Source of the DNA: Diatrype stigma
Lineage: Eukaryota; Ascomycota; Sordariomycetes; Xylariales; Diatrypaceae
Direction: 5' to 3'
Assembly (NCBI GenBank): GCA_022225965.2
Contig: JAKJXP020000107.1
Location: 62,001-126,000, forward strand
DNA: 64,000 nucleotides
A model generated the notes under the pieces. The model searched no databases, was not told where the DNA came from, and saw only the letters and a program-made list of their open reading frames with translations. The position numbers and the translations under genes are program-made. Of this stretch, positions 1 through 10,268 are shown in pieces (position 1 is the first letter of the stretch; every line of letters begins with the position of its first letter).

Positions 1-508
1 AACGCCTGCGTGCCACCCGCAACAACAGCAACACCACCATGACCATACTGCTCACCACAGCCAGAACTACATCAGCAACAACAACAGCACCGCCACCACC
101 ACGACCACCACGGCCTCCTCTTCGGAATCTCCAGAGCCTAGCGGCGACTCTCAACAGACACAGCAACAACAAGACCACCCACACCACCATGACCACAGCT
201 ACCAGCACCACCAGCAGAACTCGTCGGCGGCGCCCCCGTCGCACGCCACGAGCCTCTCGCTCGCGACGAGCGTGTGCCCAATCTGCAGCACGGAGCTGAA
301 CGAGCTGGCGCGCGGCGTGCCCTACGCCTTCCACAGCAAGAGCCACGTCGAGCACGACCTGCTGCTGCTGCCCAACGGCCGCGCCTACGGCCAGGCCCGG
401 CTCGAGGAGTACGCCCGCAAGGCCGGCCTGCTCGACGGCCAGGTAAAGGACCTGCGCACGGGCGAGGTCTTCGGCGTCGAGCGCCTCAAGAAGGTCTATA
501 TCACTTGA
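1..508 (+). CDS. FYV10: GID/CTLH E3 ligase subunit Gid9 (Fyv10), 3' end only
   Basis: This is the C-terminal part of the homologue of yeast Fyv10/Gid9 and animal MAEA, a RING-like subunit of the GID/CTLH ubiquitin ligase that marks gluconeogenic enzymes for degradation. The reading frame enters at base 2 and runs to a TGA at 506-508, about 168 residues. The last 78 residues hold the hallmark degenerate [22 protein letters not shown], then the H-x-K-S-H stretch, then the conserved LPNGRAYG and [10 protein letters not shown], ending in KKVYIT, as in the family. The first residues (TPAC) fit the segment that normally leads into the RING. Between them lies an unusual insertion of about 85 residues rich in Gln, His, Asn, Ser and Thr. 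The LisH, CTLH and CRA domains lie outside the window. The family call is firm; the insertion length is read directly and could vary between strains. Confidence 0.88.
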   Translation, partial: TPACHPQQQQHHHDHTAHHSQNYISNNNSTATTTTTTASSSESPEPSGDSQQTQQQQDHPHHHDHSYQHHQQNSSAAPPSHATSLSLATSVCPICSTELNELARGVPYAFHSKSHVEHDLLLLPNGRAYGQARLEEYARKAGLLDGQVKDLRTGEVFGVERLKKVYIT

Positions 509-2437
509 TTTTATTTTAGCTTTGATCATTGGCATGAGACCGGATCGACAATGTTTGAATGGGGTTATTTTAAGTGCAGGGGGGCGGGGGGGTGTTTACG
601 AAAGAATAGGGGAAAAGAAAGATAGACGAAAGCTGGAGAGAAATTAGACCTGTTTTACGGACTTGATCGATCCACCTCCACCCCCCGCCTTTCTCCTACC
701 TCCCCCTATTCCCACCTCCCTTCTCGTTTTCAAGAACTTCGGCTGGCCAGTTACTCATGGAACCCACTCATTATTAGCATGGGCGCGATACTTGCATGGA
801 TGGAGTGTGCAATATGTGTAATGTATATAGGTACGAATGGCGAAAGGCAGGCACGGCGTTTGGCGCATTGCAAGGTTCTACTACTTACATACTTAACCAA
901 CGGCGTTTTGATTTCATCAGGAGCCAATAAAACTTTTGCAGTATGTATTTTAGCAAATACATATATAAACCTCTGAAGATATACTACTCAACTACTCGTG
1001 ATGGAAACTAGGCGGCGGGATGCGAGGGCTAGTTATTAAGCACAATAACTAGGTACTTCTTGATTAGGTGTCTACTGCCATGAATGCATAGGGAGGTTGT
1101 GTCGAACTCCTATGAATAGAAACGATGAGTTAGATATAGATAAGCAAGGCTTTACTTCAAGAGACGATGGGTGATCGATCAACTCACTCGAGAGTGGACG
1201 ATGATGAATTGCGCCCCCCCCATCCCCCCCCCTCAAACCCCTCATTCCATGCCACTCGCCCCTGCTACTCATCCGCCCTCCCCCCCCTTCACCAACGAGC
1301 TGAACGCTTGGCAATCTCATCTCATCTCATCTCACATCCACCCCAGGCATCACGACGTCGCACGATATAGTAAAAGACAATAAAATAGGAACACCATACA
1401 TAGCATAGCATAACATAGCATGGCATGGCATGGCATGGCATGGCACATACCCGGCACGTTGACTTTTTTTTCTGACGATAAACATGGATCGCAAGTGTAG
1501 TTTATATAGTACAGGCATACATACACACGCTGCCACCAAGCCAAAACAGCTCAACTCGTAAGCTGCTGCCGCCAACCAGCTAACCCGGTTCTTTTTTTAA
1601 ATGGGAGTAGGTAGATAGAACCCGCCACGCGACTCACATCGGTGATAAGAGAAGTAAGGAGGTGTCTGGAAAATAGAACGATGATAGTGATGGTGCTGAA
1701 CGCGATTTTTTTCTTCAAACCCCCCTTTGCCCTCCCCTTTTCTACCGTAGCCTCATATACCGTCAAAAGTAACAGCAGTAGCAATAGTACCTAGTAATAG
1801 TAGCACACATACACATACGCACATAAGGCGAGCAAGCAGAGAAGCCAGCCATCCCAACTCCTCCCCGGGCCGCCCCGTGAATTCGCTTGGGTTGATGAAC
1901 AACAGCAATAACGTCAAATACGATACTGAATATCGTTGTTTCTTTTTCTTGTTTTGGGAATAGAATAGAGATATCCTTGGTGAGGATGGAATCCACGAGT
2001 GAGCCGTTGATGCTACCTACCAGTCCAAAATAACCGTGGGAACTCTTCCTCACCGGAAAGATCCTGCCCTGACTCCTCAGTCTGTTCGCCTGCCTAGAGA
2101 CCATTCGCTCTCCTCCCTGGAAAATCAACTCCTCAAATGCAGAACGAGAGAAGGAAAGGTTGAAACCAGAATTGTAGGCTTAGTTGTCGCTAGCATAGAC
2201 TCGCTCGTCCTCCGGATCACCTTTTAATTTCGAGCGCTGAAGGGGGTTCGGGGCAAGGGGGGGTGTCTCAATGGCCCTCTGCGTAATGGGATTCATAATC
2301 GGTATAGCAGCAGGACGGGATACAATCTGCACCCGAAGATTGCTGACACCTGTGTTTCGACGAGAATTTATAGCAGATGGGACCGAGGACGCCCGATGTT
2401 CACTGCTTGGCCCACTTCTTCGTGTACCTGACCGACC
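509..2437. other. Spacer without a recognised gene
   Basis: This 1.9 kb spacer separates the convergent 3' ends of the Gid9 and Pop2 genes. No reading frame in it resembles a protein. It holds pyrimidine-rich and poly-C tracts (about 665-720 and 1214-1290), a short ATCTC repeat near 1317-1336 and a TGGCA repeat at 1421-1445. It probably contains both 3' untranslated regions. Confidence 0.6.
1421..1445. repeat. TGGCA pentanucleotide microsatellite, 5 units
   Basis: Five perfect tandem copies of TGGCA, preceded by diverged CATAG units from about 1401. It lies in non-coding DNA. Confidence 0.85.
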
Positions 2438-3990
2438 CTATCTCTGGCTCTGAAAGAATTGGCCAAAGACCCCTCCTCCTCCACCTGGCGTCATCGGTCC
2501 CATGCCCATGCCGTTAGTATTATGGGATTGCGCTGCCGGTGTGGTGGCGAGCCCAACACTGACCGTGCTAGGCGTAGTCGGACCTGCACCGTTCGTGTTG
2601 CCGTTCGTACCGCTGGGAGGCGTATTCTCCGTGTTTACGTGCTGCTGGGCCCCCATCGTGATGTCTAGTCCTGAGAATCCCAGGCCCCAGATTTTCCCAA
2701 TATGATCATCTGGAATCTCGCCGTTGTAGATTCTCTCGCGTAGTTGGAAGAAGACCTTTCCAGTCAAAAGACTGTCGGATCCTGCTTGATGCGCAGCCCC
2801 AACGCGCTTAACCTTGAGTGCTTCTGCAATACTCTCCAAGCCGGACTTCTGCTCGAATTTCTGCATGATCTCAGCTGAACCGGGATCTGTCGGAGTAAGC
2901 ATGCCGCTGTTGTGTAACTTTACGGCGTATTTCATGAGATGCTTGACATCATACGTCTTGGGAAACCACTTCTTCATGATGGCATCGAACTCAAACTCGT
3001 CCTTTGGTAGTACATTATCTGAAAGGATCTTGGTTAGATAGCCGAAGTCGTAGCCGCCATGAAAGGAAAGCCAGTTGACATCATCAAAGCATACAAGACC
3101 GGAGGTGGTGAGGAGCGAGGCAAAAGCAGTGGGTTCGATTCCATCGCGCTCCATAAGGTTGAAATCGATGCCCGCTTGTTGTAAGGATTCGATGGAGGCT
3201 TGGTTGTACATCTCGTCCTTCAGCGAGTACTTGAAGTTGAACTGCCATGTCAAAGGAACCTGGTTCTGCCCAGCATTTCTCCTGACATTGGGGCCCATCT
3301 CCATCGCTGCAGGATTTGGCCGTTCTGGTGGCGTCTCGCCCTTCTCGTTGAAAAGGCTGATGCCTATTTGAATGACCTTGAGGAGGTCCACGTTTACTCT
3401 TAAGCATTGGTAATGGTAGTCACTTTTGCCCCGAAAACCTCCCATGGGCCGCCCCACAATGCCTGGAAATTCAGTATCCTTCAACAATTCAGTTAGCATG
3501 GCCGAAGACTTAGCCGGGGATAAGAGCAAGATTCCCTAACCATAGCGATATAAGGATAGTCCTCCACCAGCTCACGCAGTAGCGCCATTTCTTCCTCCAG
3601 GTTATGCTTCCATACATCGCGTATGCGGGCTTTACCCGGGCCTCCAGTCCGTGTCGGCCGTTCGCCTCCTAGGGCTTGGGATTGTTGGTGAGGGTGCTGC
3701 TGCTGCTGTAACTGGACGGCATGCTGGAAACCTGATCGGGCGGCATGGCTAGCGAAGCCGGTCTGGTCACCGACGCCGAAGCCAGCGGCAGCATTCATGC
3801 CACCACCGCCAAGACCCAGTCCATTCGCCGCGAACGGGCTCAGTTGCGAGTTGGCTGCGAGGTAGGCGGTATTCGTGAGTGAGGGTGGCTGGTGACTGTT
3901 CGGATGCGCCTGAGAGGGATGTGAGGGGAACTGATGTTGGTATGGCGGGAGAGCGGGTGGCCCGCCCTGGAACCTGGTGTTAGGCGGCAT
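2438..3990 (-). CDS. POP2: CCR4-NOT deadenylase subunit Pop2/Caf1
   Basis: This is the DEDD-family 3'-5' poly(A) nuclease of the CCR4-NOT complex, which shortens mRNA tails in the cytoplasm. Exons are 3541-3990 and 2438-3478, with a 62-bp phase-0 intron (GT at 3540-3539, GCTAAC branch, AG at 3480-3479). The product is 496 residues. Residues 1-125 are a low-complexity Pro/Gln/His/Gly-rich extension, common in filamentous fungi. The nuclease domain starts at IRDVWKHNLEEEM. The intron splits the first catalytic motif exactly before DTEFPG, giving D151 and E153. The other acidic residues are in SFHGGYDFGY (D294) and HQAGSDS (D385), so all four DEDD residues are present. A Pro/Asn-rich insert of roughly 30 residues follows the FNEKGE segment. 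The tail is Gly/Thr/Asn-rich. Without splicing, the frame opens at an internal Met in the intron, which would lose the catalytic D/E start of the domain. Confidence 0.95.
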
Positions 3991-5392
3991 CTCTTGCCGA
4001 CTGCCAGCGTGTGGCTCGATACGCGGATATTGATACGTGTGTGTATGCTGCGATATTACGATATCACGACTTTGATCTGCTCGTCCGTGTGAATGATGGG
4101 GTGGCAGCGGTCGTCATGGGGCAAGCTCGACGACTTGCGACGTCAGTGGAGATTTCTACTGCACTACTCGGTAGACGGGTTATCTGTCTGGACCAGAGGG
4201 TTGGGCGTCGGGTTGTTCGCAGGAAACGAGATCGCCTCGGTCGTGTGTTCGCCGCGGTTTGGTACGGGGATGAGGATGAATACGAGGATGAAGATGAAGA
4301 TGCTGCTAATTGGAAGTGTGTACTTCGTAAGTTAGGTAAAGTTAGGTAAGGTCCGGGGAGTTGAAGTTCTGTTCATTAACAGAGGTCGCCAGCTGCCCAC
4401 TTGGTGCGGTTGGTGTGGTGTAGGTGCTGGCTGTATTGGTGCTGTATTGGAAGTACCTAACCTTAGAAGTGGTGCCCGCCTGCTGCCTGCCTGCCTACGG
4501 TGCCATGCTAGTAGGTAGAGTGCGCTAGACTGCTGGAGTTTGGGCGCGTGCTGGCGTGCTGGTAGCTACTAGTTAGGTACAATACATACCTGCTACTAAC
4601 TAGATCGCAGTAGCACCTACCCAAGTCCTTCATACATGTATGTATAAATCTTCACGAGGAGGTGGGCTGATGTACAATAGGAGTCTTTTGCGGGGTATCT
4701 ATATTTCTAGCATGCGGCTACTTTCACCAATTTCATCCGCATCTTTAAGAGCAACTGACATAATTCTTTCTTTCAAAAAGAGTTCTCGCAGACCCCTTAT
4801 TTTTAAATATGGCTATCGGATTATATGGACTTGTTTTCCAGAACGGTACGTTAACACTGCCGGGTCGATCTTCCATGTGTATCTTGGAGCTCAAATCTCC
4901 ATAGACCACTACATACTTATGCATGCGAGGTACCTATTGTATAGGCACTTCATCCATACCTCTGCCCCTGCTTCCCTGCCTCTGCTTCAAGGTTGACACA
5001 GATGCGGGCGTGGGGTGACGGGCTCCCCCAGGGCTGGCCCGTAACGGCTCAAGGAACAATAATTCTGCCCACATATGTATATTGACAGCCCTGAGGCCTC
5101 ATTCTCGGGATTTATTCTCAGGGGAGACTGTTAACACTGCTGTGTCCAGTAAACTGTCGCCTAAGGTATCATTCGGTCTGATATGTATCGTTCGATTTTT
5201 AAAGGATTATTAGGAAAGAGAGATACTTGAGCGGCGGTTTATTGAACACAGCAAGTCACATCACAGATTGCTGAGATAGGTGCCTGAGCCTTGCACGCAG
5301 CATGGCGGGTTCCGACTCATACTGCTTGCTCCCTGACCCGATGAGAATACTGTAAAGCCTTTGCCCAATACTTCCCAGAGAACGAGGGTTTA
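3991..5392. other. Spacer upstream of Pop2, no gene recognised
   Basis: This is the 5' side of the Pop2 gene and presumably holds its promoter and leader. The short open frames here have no protein-like composition. Around 4430-4640 there are TACCTA/TAGGTA-type tracts like those in the other spacers of the window. Confidence 0.5.
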
Positions 5393-5980
5393 TCATGCAT
5401 AGAAATAGGCTGTGGTGTGGCGAGGCCAAGCCCCCTGAGGCACACCCTCGAGTCGCATTCTGTGTGCTGCTAGGACCTGCTGCAGCGAAACGGGGCGAAA
5501 GACCTTCGACAGTTCCAGATGGTTGATAGCATCAGCGTGAGAAGTGGTGCTTACCGTCTCATCGAGGCGGACCGTGAAGTGTATGCCACTGTCATGGGCG
5601 TGTGCTACGGCTTTCCAGGCTCCGATAACACTTCCGTAGTTTCCTGGGTGGAAGGCGTAGCCTAGGGTCCTCGCCTTTGCACTTGGAACAGTCATACTCG
5701 TCAAGTTCCAGAGAAAGCCAGATATTGACGAGAGCTCGGTTACGACAAGTCATAGGGCCAAGGCCGGGGATGCGCTGGGTTAGGTTGATCCCCTCGAAGT
5801 TGTGGTGTTCAATGACAGTCTACCATGGCGTGAACTCGGGGCATCTACTATCTCTGATGAGTCAATCCTGAATGGAGTTGCTACCACTAACCGGGATTCA
5901 AAGGCTGTTGTCATATAGGGCAGGCCGGGTATAAAGGTACCTGACAGTATCCTTCCGGTACTTCTTCGATGCTTACTCAA
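5393..5980 (-). pseudogene. Possible gene relic or small unrecognised gene
   Basis: Two minus-strand open frames, 5780-5980 (66 residues) and 5393-5704 (103 residues), have balanced, non-repetitive amino-acid composition (for example LGYAFHPGNYGSVIGAWK and HADAINHLELSKVF), unlike the low-complexity frames of nearby spacers. A GT at the end of the upstream frame (CATG followed by GTAGAC) could be a donor, but I found no convincing acceptor joining the two in frame. I do not recognise a family. It could be a decayed gene, a small unspliced gene or chance. Confidence 0.22.
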
Positions 5981-6665
5981 GATATAGGCTTATTTGTATA
6001 TGTTGTATGTTTTGTTCTCTGTGCTGTATGTTGTATACTTTATATAGAAACTTTTACTTGTGGCAGCAACAGCCCTTCCCCTGTCCCCCCTGTTGCGAGG
6101 TGCAACTATAGTAAATGATGTAGTCCAAACTACAGTATATTTAAAGTTATCGATAACAAAGCACTTCGTGATGTCAAGCGGTTTGATTGGTGCATGGAGC
6201 TACGTGGCCCGTGCGTCCCTATTTCCAGTATGTTAATAGGCGATATGGCAGAAATATCCAATTGGTCATTACAGCACTTAACGTTACTCTTACGTCTCTT
6301 ACTGAACAGCCCAAGGGAGGTACATAGCTACGGAGCCATTACCCTATCACCTATCACCTATTCCCCATTCCACCAAGACGACAACCTCCCATCCAGAGAA
6401 CGGTCCACGACCACATCGCCTTCGTCGTCGCCAGCGCCACCACCACCACCACCACCTTCACAGTTTCGAGCCATGTATCCCTCGAGGTAACCACCACCCT
6501 TCCAGCGCATACATACCATACATACCCACTTGCTTTGGCTAGTCAAGCCCTCGTCATCACAAACCATTCCGAACCGACGACATGCAATGGCTCGCCCGCC
6601 GATACGATGGAACATAATACAATCAGGATTTAGAAGCTAATACAATCGAACCCTTCGTTCGCAAA
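5981..6665. other. Probable upstream region of NDUFB3
   Basis: No gene is seen. This 685-bp stretch lies directly upstream of the NDUFB3 start codon and likely includes its promoter and leader. It contains CA-rich and CCA-repeat tracts around 6430-6500. Confidence 0.5.
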
Positions 6666-7164
6666 ATGCACAGGATACTACGATCGCAGTATGGCCACGG
6701 CCAGAAGCCCAACATCACCGGCTTCGACCCGCGCAAGTTCGTCGAGGCCACCGGGCAGCCGCGATACGATCCCTGGGAGAGAGCGTTAGTCTTCCACCCC
6801 AGCCCCCACCTCACTGCACCTCCCACCAGCCGGTAGAGCAAAACCGCTCCCCTGTTGCACAGTAGCATGGGGCTGTATCGATGGGGCGGCAGCAAGAAGA
6901 AGAAAAGCAAGCAGGAAGCAAGAGGGCCAATGATGGGATACCGGACGTTTTAGCTGACAACTGGTGGCCCGTCCTCGCAACGAACGGGAAAACAGCGAAG
7001 CGTGGCGATACACAGGGAAATTCTCGCGGTTCAACCGGTTCAAAGGGGCCCTGCCGGGCTTCGGCACCGCCGTGGTCGCCTTCGCCGTGTACCTCGGGTA
7101 CGAGCAGCTGTTCCTGAAGGACGAGCATCACCACGCCGAAGGACATGGCGAGGACCACCACTAA
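6666..7164 (+). CDS. NDUFB3: Mitochondrial complex I subunit NDUFB3 (B12)
   Basis: This encodes the small single-pass accessory subunit B12/NDUFB3 of NADH:ubiquinone oxidoreductase, in the membrane arm of complex I at the inner mitochondrial membrane. Exons are 6666-6784 and 6996-7164, with a 211-bp phase-2 intron (donor GTTAGT, acceptor ACAG). The product is 95 residues. Exon 1 gives the conserved NITGFDPRKF and RYDPWERA. Exon 2 continues with EAWRYTGKFSRFNRFKGALP, one hydrophobic helix (GFGTAVVAFAVYLGYEQLF) and a His-rich tail, all typical of the family. The start was chosen because it is the first in-frame ATG and gives the family's usual short N terminus. The second exon alone would begin inside the intron with a spurious Met. 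Confidence 0.92.
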
Positions 7165-8531
7165 AGGTAAAGAGGCAAGGGGAGGAGGAAGATTCTACGA
7201 TTTACGGAAGGGGGGCGGGGTGCTTTAAGGCGAGAGAAAGAGAGAGAAAGGGGGGAAGTGCTAGCGAAGAGACGCAAGCACTACAAACAGCTACACTGTA
7301 TATACGGAATATACCAAACGCCCAACCGAAATCCTAGAGCCCCTTTTCGAGGAGGTGAGGGCGGGTAAAAAAAGGAGCCGCCATGACAGAGGATTGGCAG
7401 GCAACGAATAAAATGTATCTTCAATCGACCGGTCCTGAGGTTTATATACCAAGTGCTACTACGGATCGAGTTGAGCGATTCCGGTCTAAGCTGTCTTACC
7501 ACCTGCAAGCTTTGGGGGGGGTTTTCACAAAATTCCCCCATAAATAAGTAGCCAATTAGTCGCCTGGCCCCTTTATGAGGCAATAGGATGTCTCATGGTC
7601 AACGCACCTGACCCATATGGCTCTGCTCGACCGAAACAACCCAGGCAAGAAGATATCAAGCGTATATATATCCTCCCTAGCATGGGGGAACGAAGGGTTC
7701 GTCCCGATTGATCATCAAAAAGTCGCATCTGCCCTTCACCGAGGGCCCGCATTCTGACATGTGAATATATTCATTCATTGACTCGCTATTTCCACATGGT
7801 CTCATCTCATCCCAGGTCTACCCCTCGCATGCAGGTTGTGCATGATGAGACTGACGAACTAACTAAATAGCTAACTACTCGACAAGTGATAAAAATGATA
7901 TGTATGATACTTCTTCCCATCATCTATAACAAAAACACGATACGCTGTTGACATTGTTTTCTAAAATCCGGGGCGCCCGAACGATGATAGATAGGTAGGT
8001 GGGTAGGTAAAGTAGGCTAAAAAGAAGAAAATGCGCCTCCGGCCTGCTGATGTAGATAGAAGATGCAGAAAACCAGCCTAGATAAAAGATATGACAAGAA
8101 GCTGCCCCGTGATCTAATCTAATCCGAGCCGTGCCGTGCCGTGCCAATGCAGTGCAGTGTAGCGCAGGGAGATGGGTGGATAGATCAATAGACAGAAATA
8201 GCAACGCCGTGTCCGCTTGTGTGTGTGTGTATCATCCCGAGGTACTCAGTCCAGTCAGTTCAAGGCCAACCAGCCAACCATTCGCTTGCCCGGCCACCCG
8301 TCCCCCGGCCGGCCGGCCGTCCGCCCACCTATGCATGAAAGATAAATATAACAAACAATGTTGGTGTGATGTGATGTGACGTTTGTGATGCCTGCCGTAC
8401 GGGTAGTACACGTTGTGTAACAATCTCTGTCAAAGATCACAAGAAAATCTCGAACTTTGAACCTCGGACCTAGGACCTCGAGCCCTCCCTCCGGTGGTTT
8501 GATTAGATCTTCGAAACGCAGCAAATTTTTT
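7165..8531. other. Spacer between convergent genes, no gene seen
   Basis: This is 1.4 kb of non-coding DNA between the 3' ends of NDUFB3 and the 578-residue protein gene. It holds A/G-rich and C-rich tracts, a short GT repeat near 8219-8230 and CCGG-rich sequence near 8300. No protein-like frame was found. Confidence 0.55.
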
Positions 8532-10268
8532 TTAAAGCCCGATACCGCTCACGACGTCCAGCGCGCCCTCGACGACAACCTCGAGCTCGGCGACTCTGTG
8601 CTTGAGGCCCTTGTTCTCGTCGCGCAGGAGGCTGACCGTGTCCCAGGCGACGCTCGACGACTGGCCCTGGCAGTTGCGGCAGCTCTCGGGTCCGCCGCCG
8701 CTGTTCCCCTGCGCGCTCTCGCTGCCCGAGATGCCCTTGACGAACTTCTGGAACGTCGACAGCTGCTGGACCGGCTTCGGCTTCGGCGGCGCGAGGGCGC
8801 TGAAGTCGCTGCTCATGCGGCCCCCGGCGATCGTCGCCGTCGTCGACTCGCTGGCCACCGTGATGGTCGTCATGACGGTCGGGCTCCGGCTGCGCGAGAA
8901 GACGCTGACGCTCTCGCTCTCGGGCGCGCTGGTGCTCGCGCTGCTGGCGTCCGTCATCATGGTCTCGACGCTGCCGCGCCACCTCCTCCGCTGCTCCCGG
9001 GCGTCGTCCTCGTCGTCCTCATCGTCCACACCGAGGTCTTCCGACGGCGGCGAAAATAGCGACGGCGGCGAGCCGGATCCAGAGCCGGCGGCCGCAGCTT
9101 CTTTCTCGCGGGACGCCGCCGCGGCGACGCGTTCGTCGCGGCGCGCCTGCTTCTCGGCGTTGAGCTCCGTGACGAGCCGCAGCATGGCGGCCTCGTGCTC
9201 GGCGGCCTTGGCGGCCATGTCCTCGAGCTGACGCTTGAAGAGCGCGACGCGCAGTTGGGCGTCCTCGGTCTCCTCGCGCTGGGCGTCGACCTCGTCGCGC
9301 GCCTCGCGCAGCGCCGCCGTGCGTGCCCGGTACGCCCCCTGCATCCGGAGCAGGAGGCCGGCCGCGTTGGTCTGGAGGTTCTTGTAAGCGGCGGGGGAGA
9401 AGGCGTCGCTGCTGCTGTTGTTGGGAGTTAACGGTGTCGTTGTGCCGGTGGCTGGGTACAGGGCCGCGTGTATATCGAGGTTGCACAGCTCGTCGTCGAG
9501 TTGTTCTTGCTCGAGGGGCGATAGGTTGTTCGCCGCGGGACGCGTCCCGAAGGCGGCGGACACGAAGGAGCTAAAACGGGACTGGCCGCCTGCGCTCTTG
9601 GGGGTTGTCGCCATCGCCGTTGCCGTTGCCTCGTTCGGCGTCGTCGGTAGTAATTCATCTCCTGCTCCTCCTCCGCCCCGGCTAGACTTTGGCCTTGTAT
9701 TTGGAGAACTTCGCCGTTCGTCGACGGCGAGCGTCGTCGTCGCTGCTGCTGTTGTTGAAGAGGAGCCATTGAACCAGTTTGCAAATCTCCCCGGCGTCGT
9801 CCCCGGCGTCGTCCCCGGCGTCGTCCCTGGCGTCGTCGCCGCCGAGGAGGTTTGTGGTGGCGGGCGGCCGATGCCGCTCCGTCCGTCTCCGGTGAGCGGC
9901 ATGTCTGGCGAGGGTTGCTGCTTGGCGTGATGATGGTGATGGTGAGGAGCGCGTCGAGTAGGTGAGAGTGACGGGGACCGGGAACTGTCCATGCGCGGCA
10001 GTGAGAAGATCGGCGCTGACTGCTGCCGCTTATGCTGTTGGTGCTTTGTTGCTGGTGAAAAGAGGGCCCCTTCCCCTTTCGATGCCACTGGGCTGAGGGT
10101 GGTGCTGGCTTGCGGTGGTCCGTAGTCGTCGTCCGGTTCGTAGGCCGGTTCGTGAGTAGTGGAAGCCTGGGACGGATCAAAGGTCAAGGCCGGGCTCCGT
10201 AGGTTGTCATCTTCCGCTGGTGCTCCGGGCCTCCTTCTGGTTGGAGTTTCTGCATAATCGCGGTGCAT
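8532..10268 (-). CDS. Low-complexity coiled-coil protein, unknown function
   Basis: A single-exon frame of 578 residues, strongly G/C-biased at third codon positions like the neighbouring conserved genes, which argues that it is real. The N-terminal half is disordered: Ser/Pro/Thr-rich, with six consecutive His (about 109-114) and a repeated GTTP unit (about 146-160). Short more conserved-looking islands follow: RFANWFNGSS, SRFSSFVSAAFGTRP and the acidic LEQEQLDDELCNLDIHAALY. Residues about 298-390 form a long Glu/Arg/Ala-rich heptad region (EARDEVDAQREETEDAQL) typical of a coiled coil. After another Ser/Thr-rich stretch, a second short coiled coil ends the protein. There is no signal peptide or membrane segment. 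I do not recognise a named family. A cytoskeletal or scaffold role is possible but unsupported. Confidence 0.72.
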   Translation of the reverse strand: MHRDYAETPTRRRPGAPAEDDNLRSPALTFDPSQASTTHEPAYEPDDDYGPPQASTTLSPVASKGEGALFSPATKHQQHKRQQSAPIFSLPRMDSSRSPSLSPTRRAPHHHHHHAKQQPSPDMPLTGDGRSGIGRPPPQTSSAATTPGTTPGTTPGTTPGRFANWFNGSSSTTAAATTTLAVDERRSSPNTRPKSSRGGGGAGDELLPTTPNEATATAMATTPKSAGGQSRFSSFVSAAFGTRPAANNLSPLEQEQLDDELCNLDIHAALYPATGTTTPLTPNNSSSDAFSPAAYKNLQTNAAGLLLRMQGAYRARTAALREARDEVDAQREETEDAQLRVALFKRQLEDMAAKAAEHEAAMLRLVTELNAEKQARRDERVAAAASREKEAAAAGSGSGSPPSLFSPPSEDLGVDDEDDEDDAREQRRRWRGSVETMMTDASSASTSAPESESVSVFSRSRSPTVMTTITVASESTTATIAGGRMSSDFSALAPPKPKPVQQLSTFQKFVKGISGSESAQGNSGGGPESCRNCQGQSSSVAWDTVSLLRDENKGLKHRVAELEVVVEGALDVVSGIGL

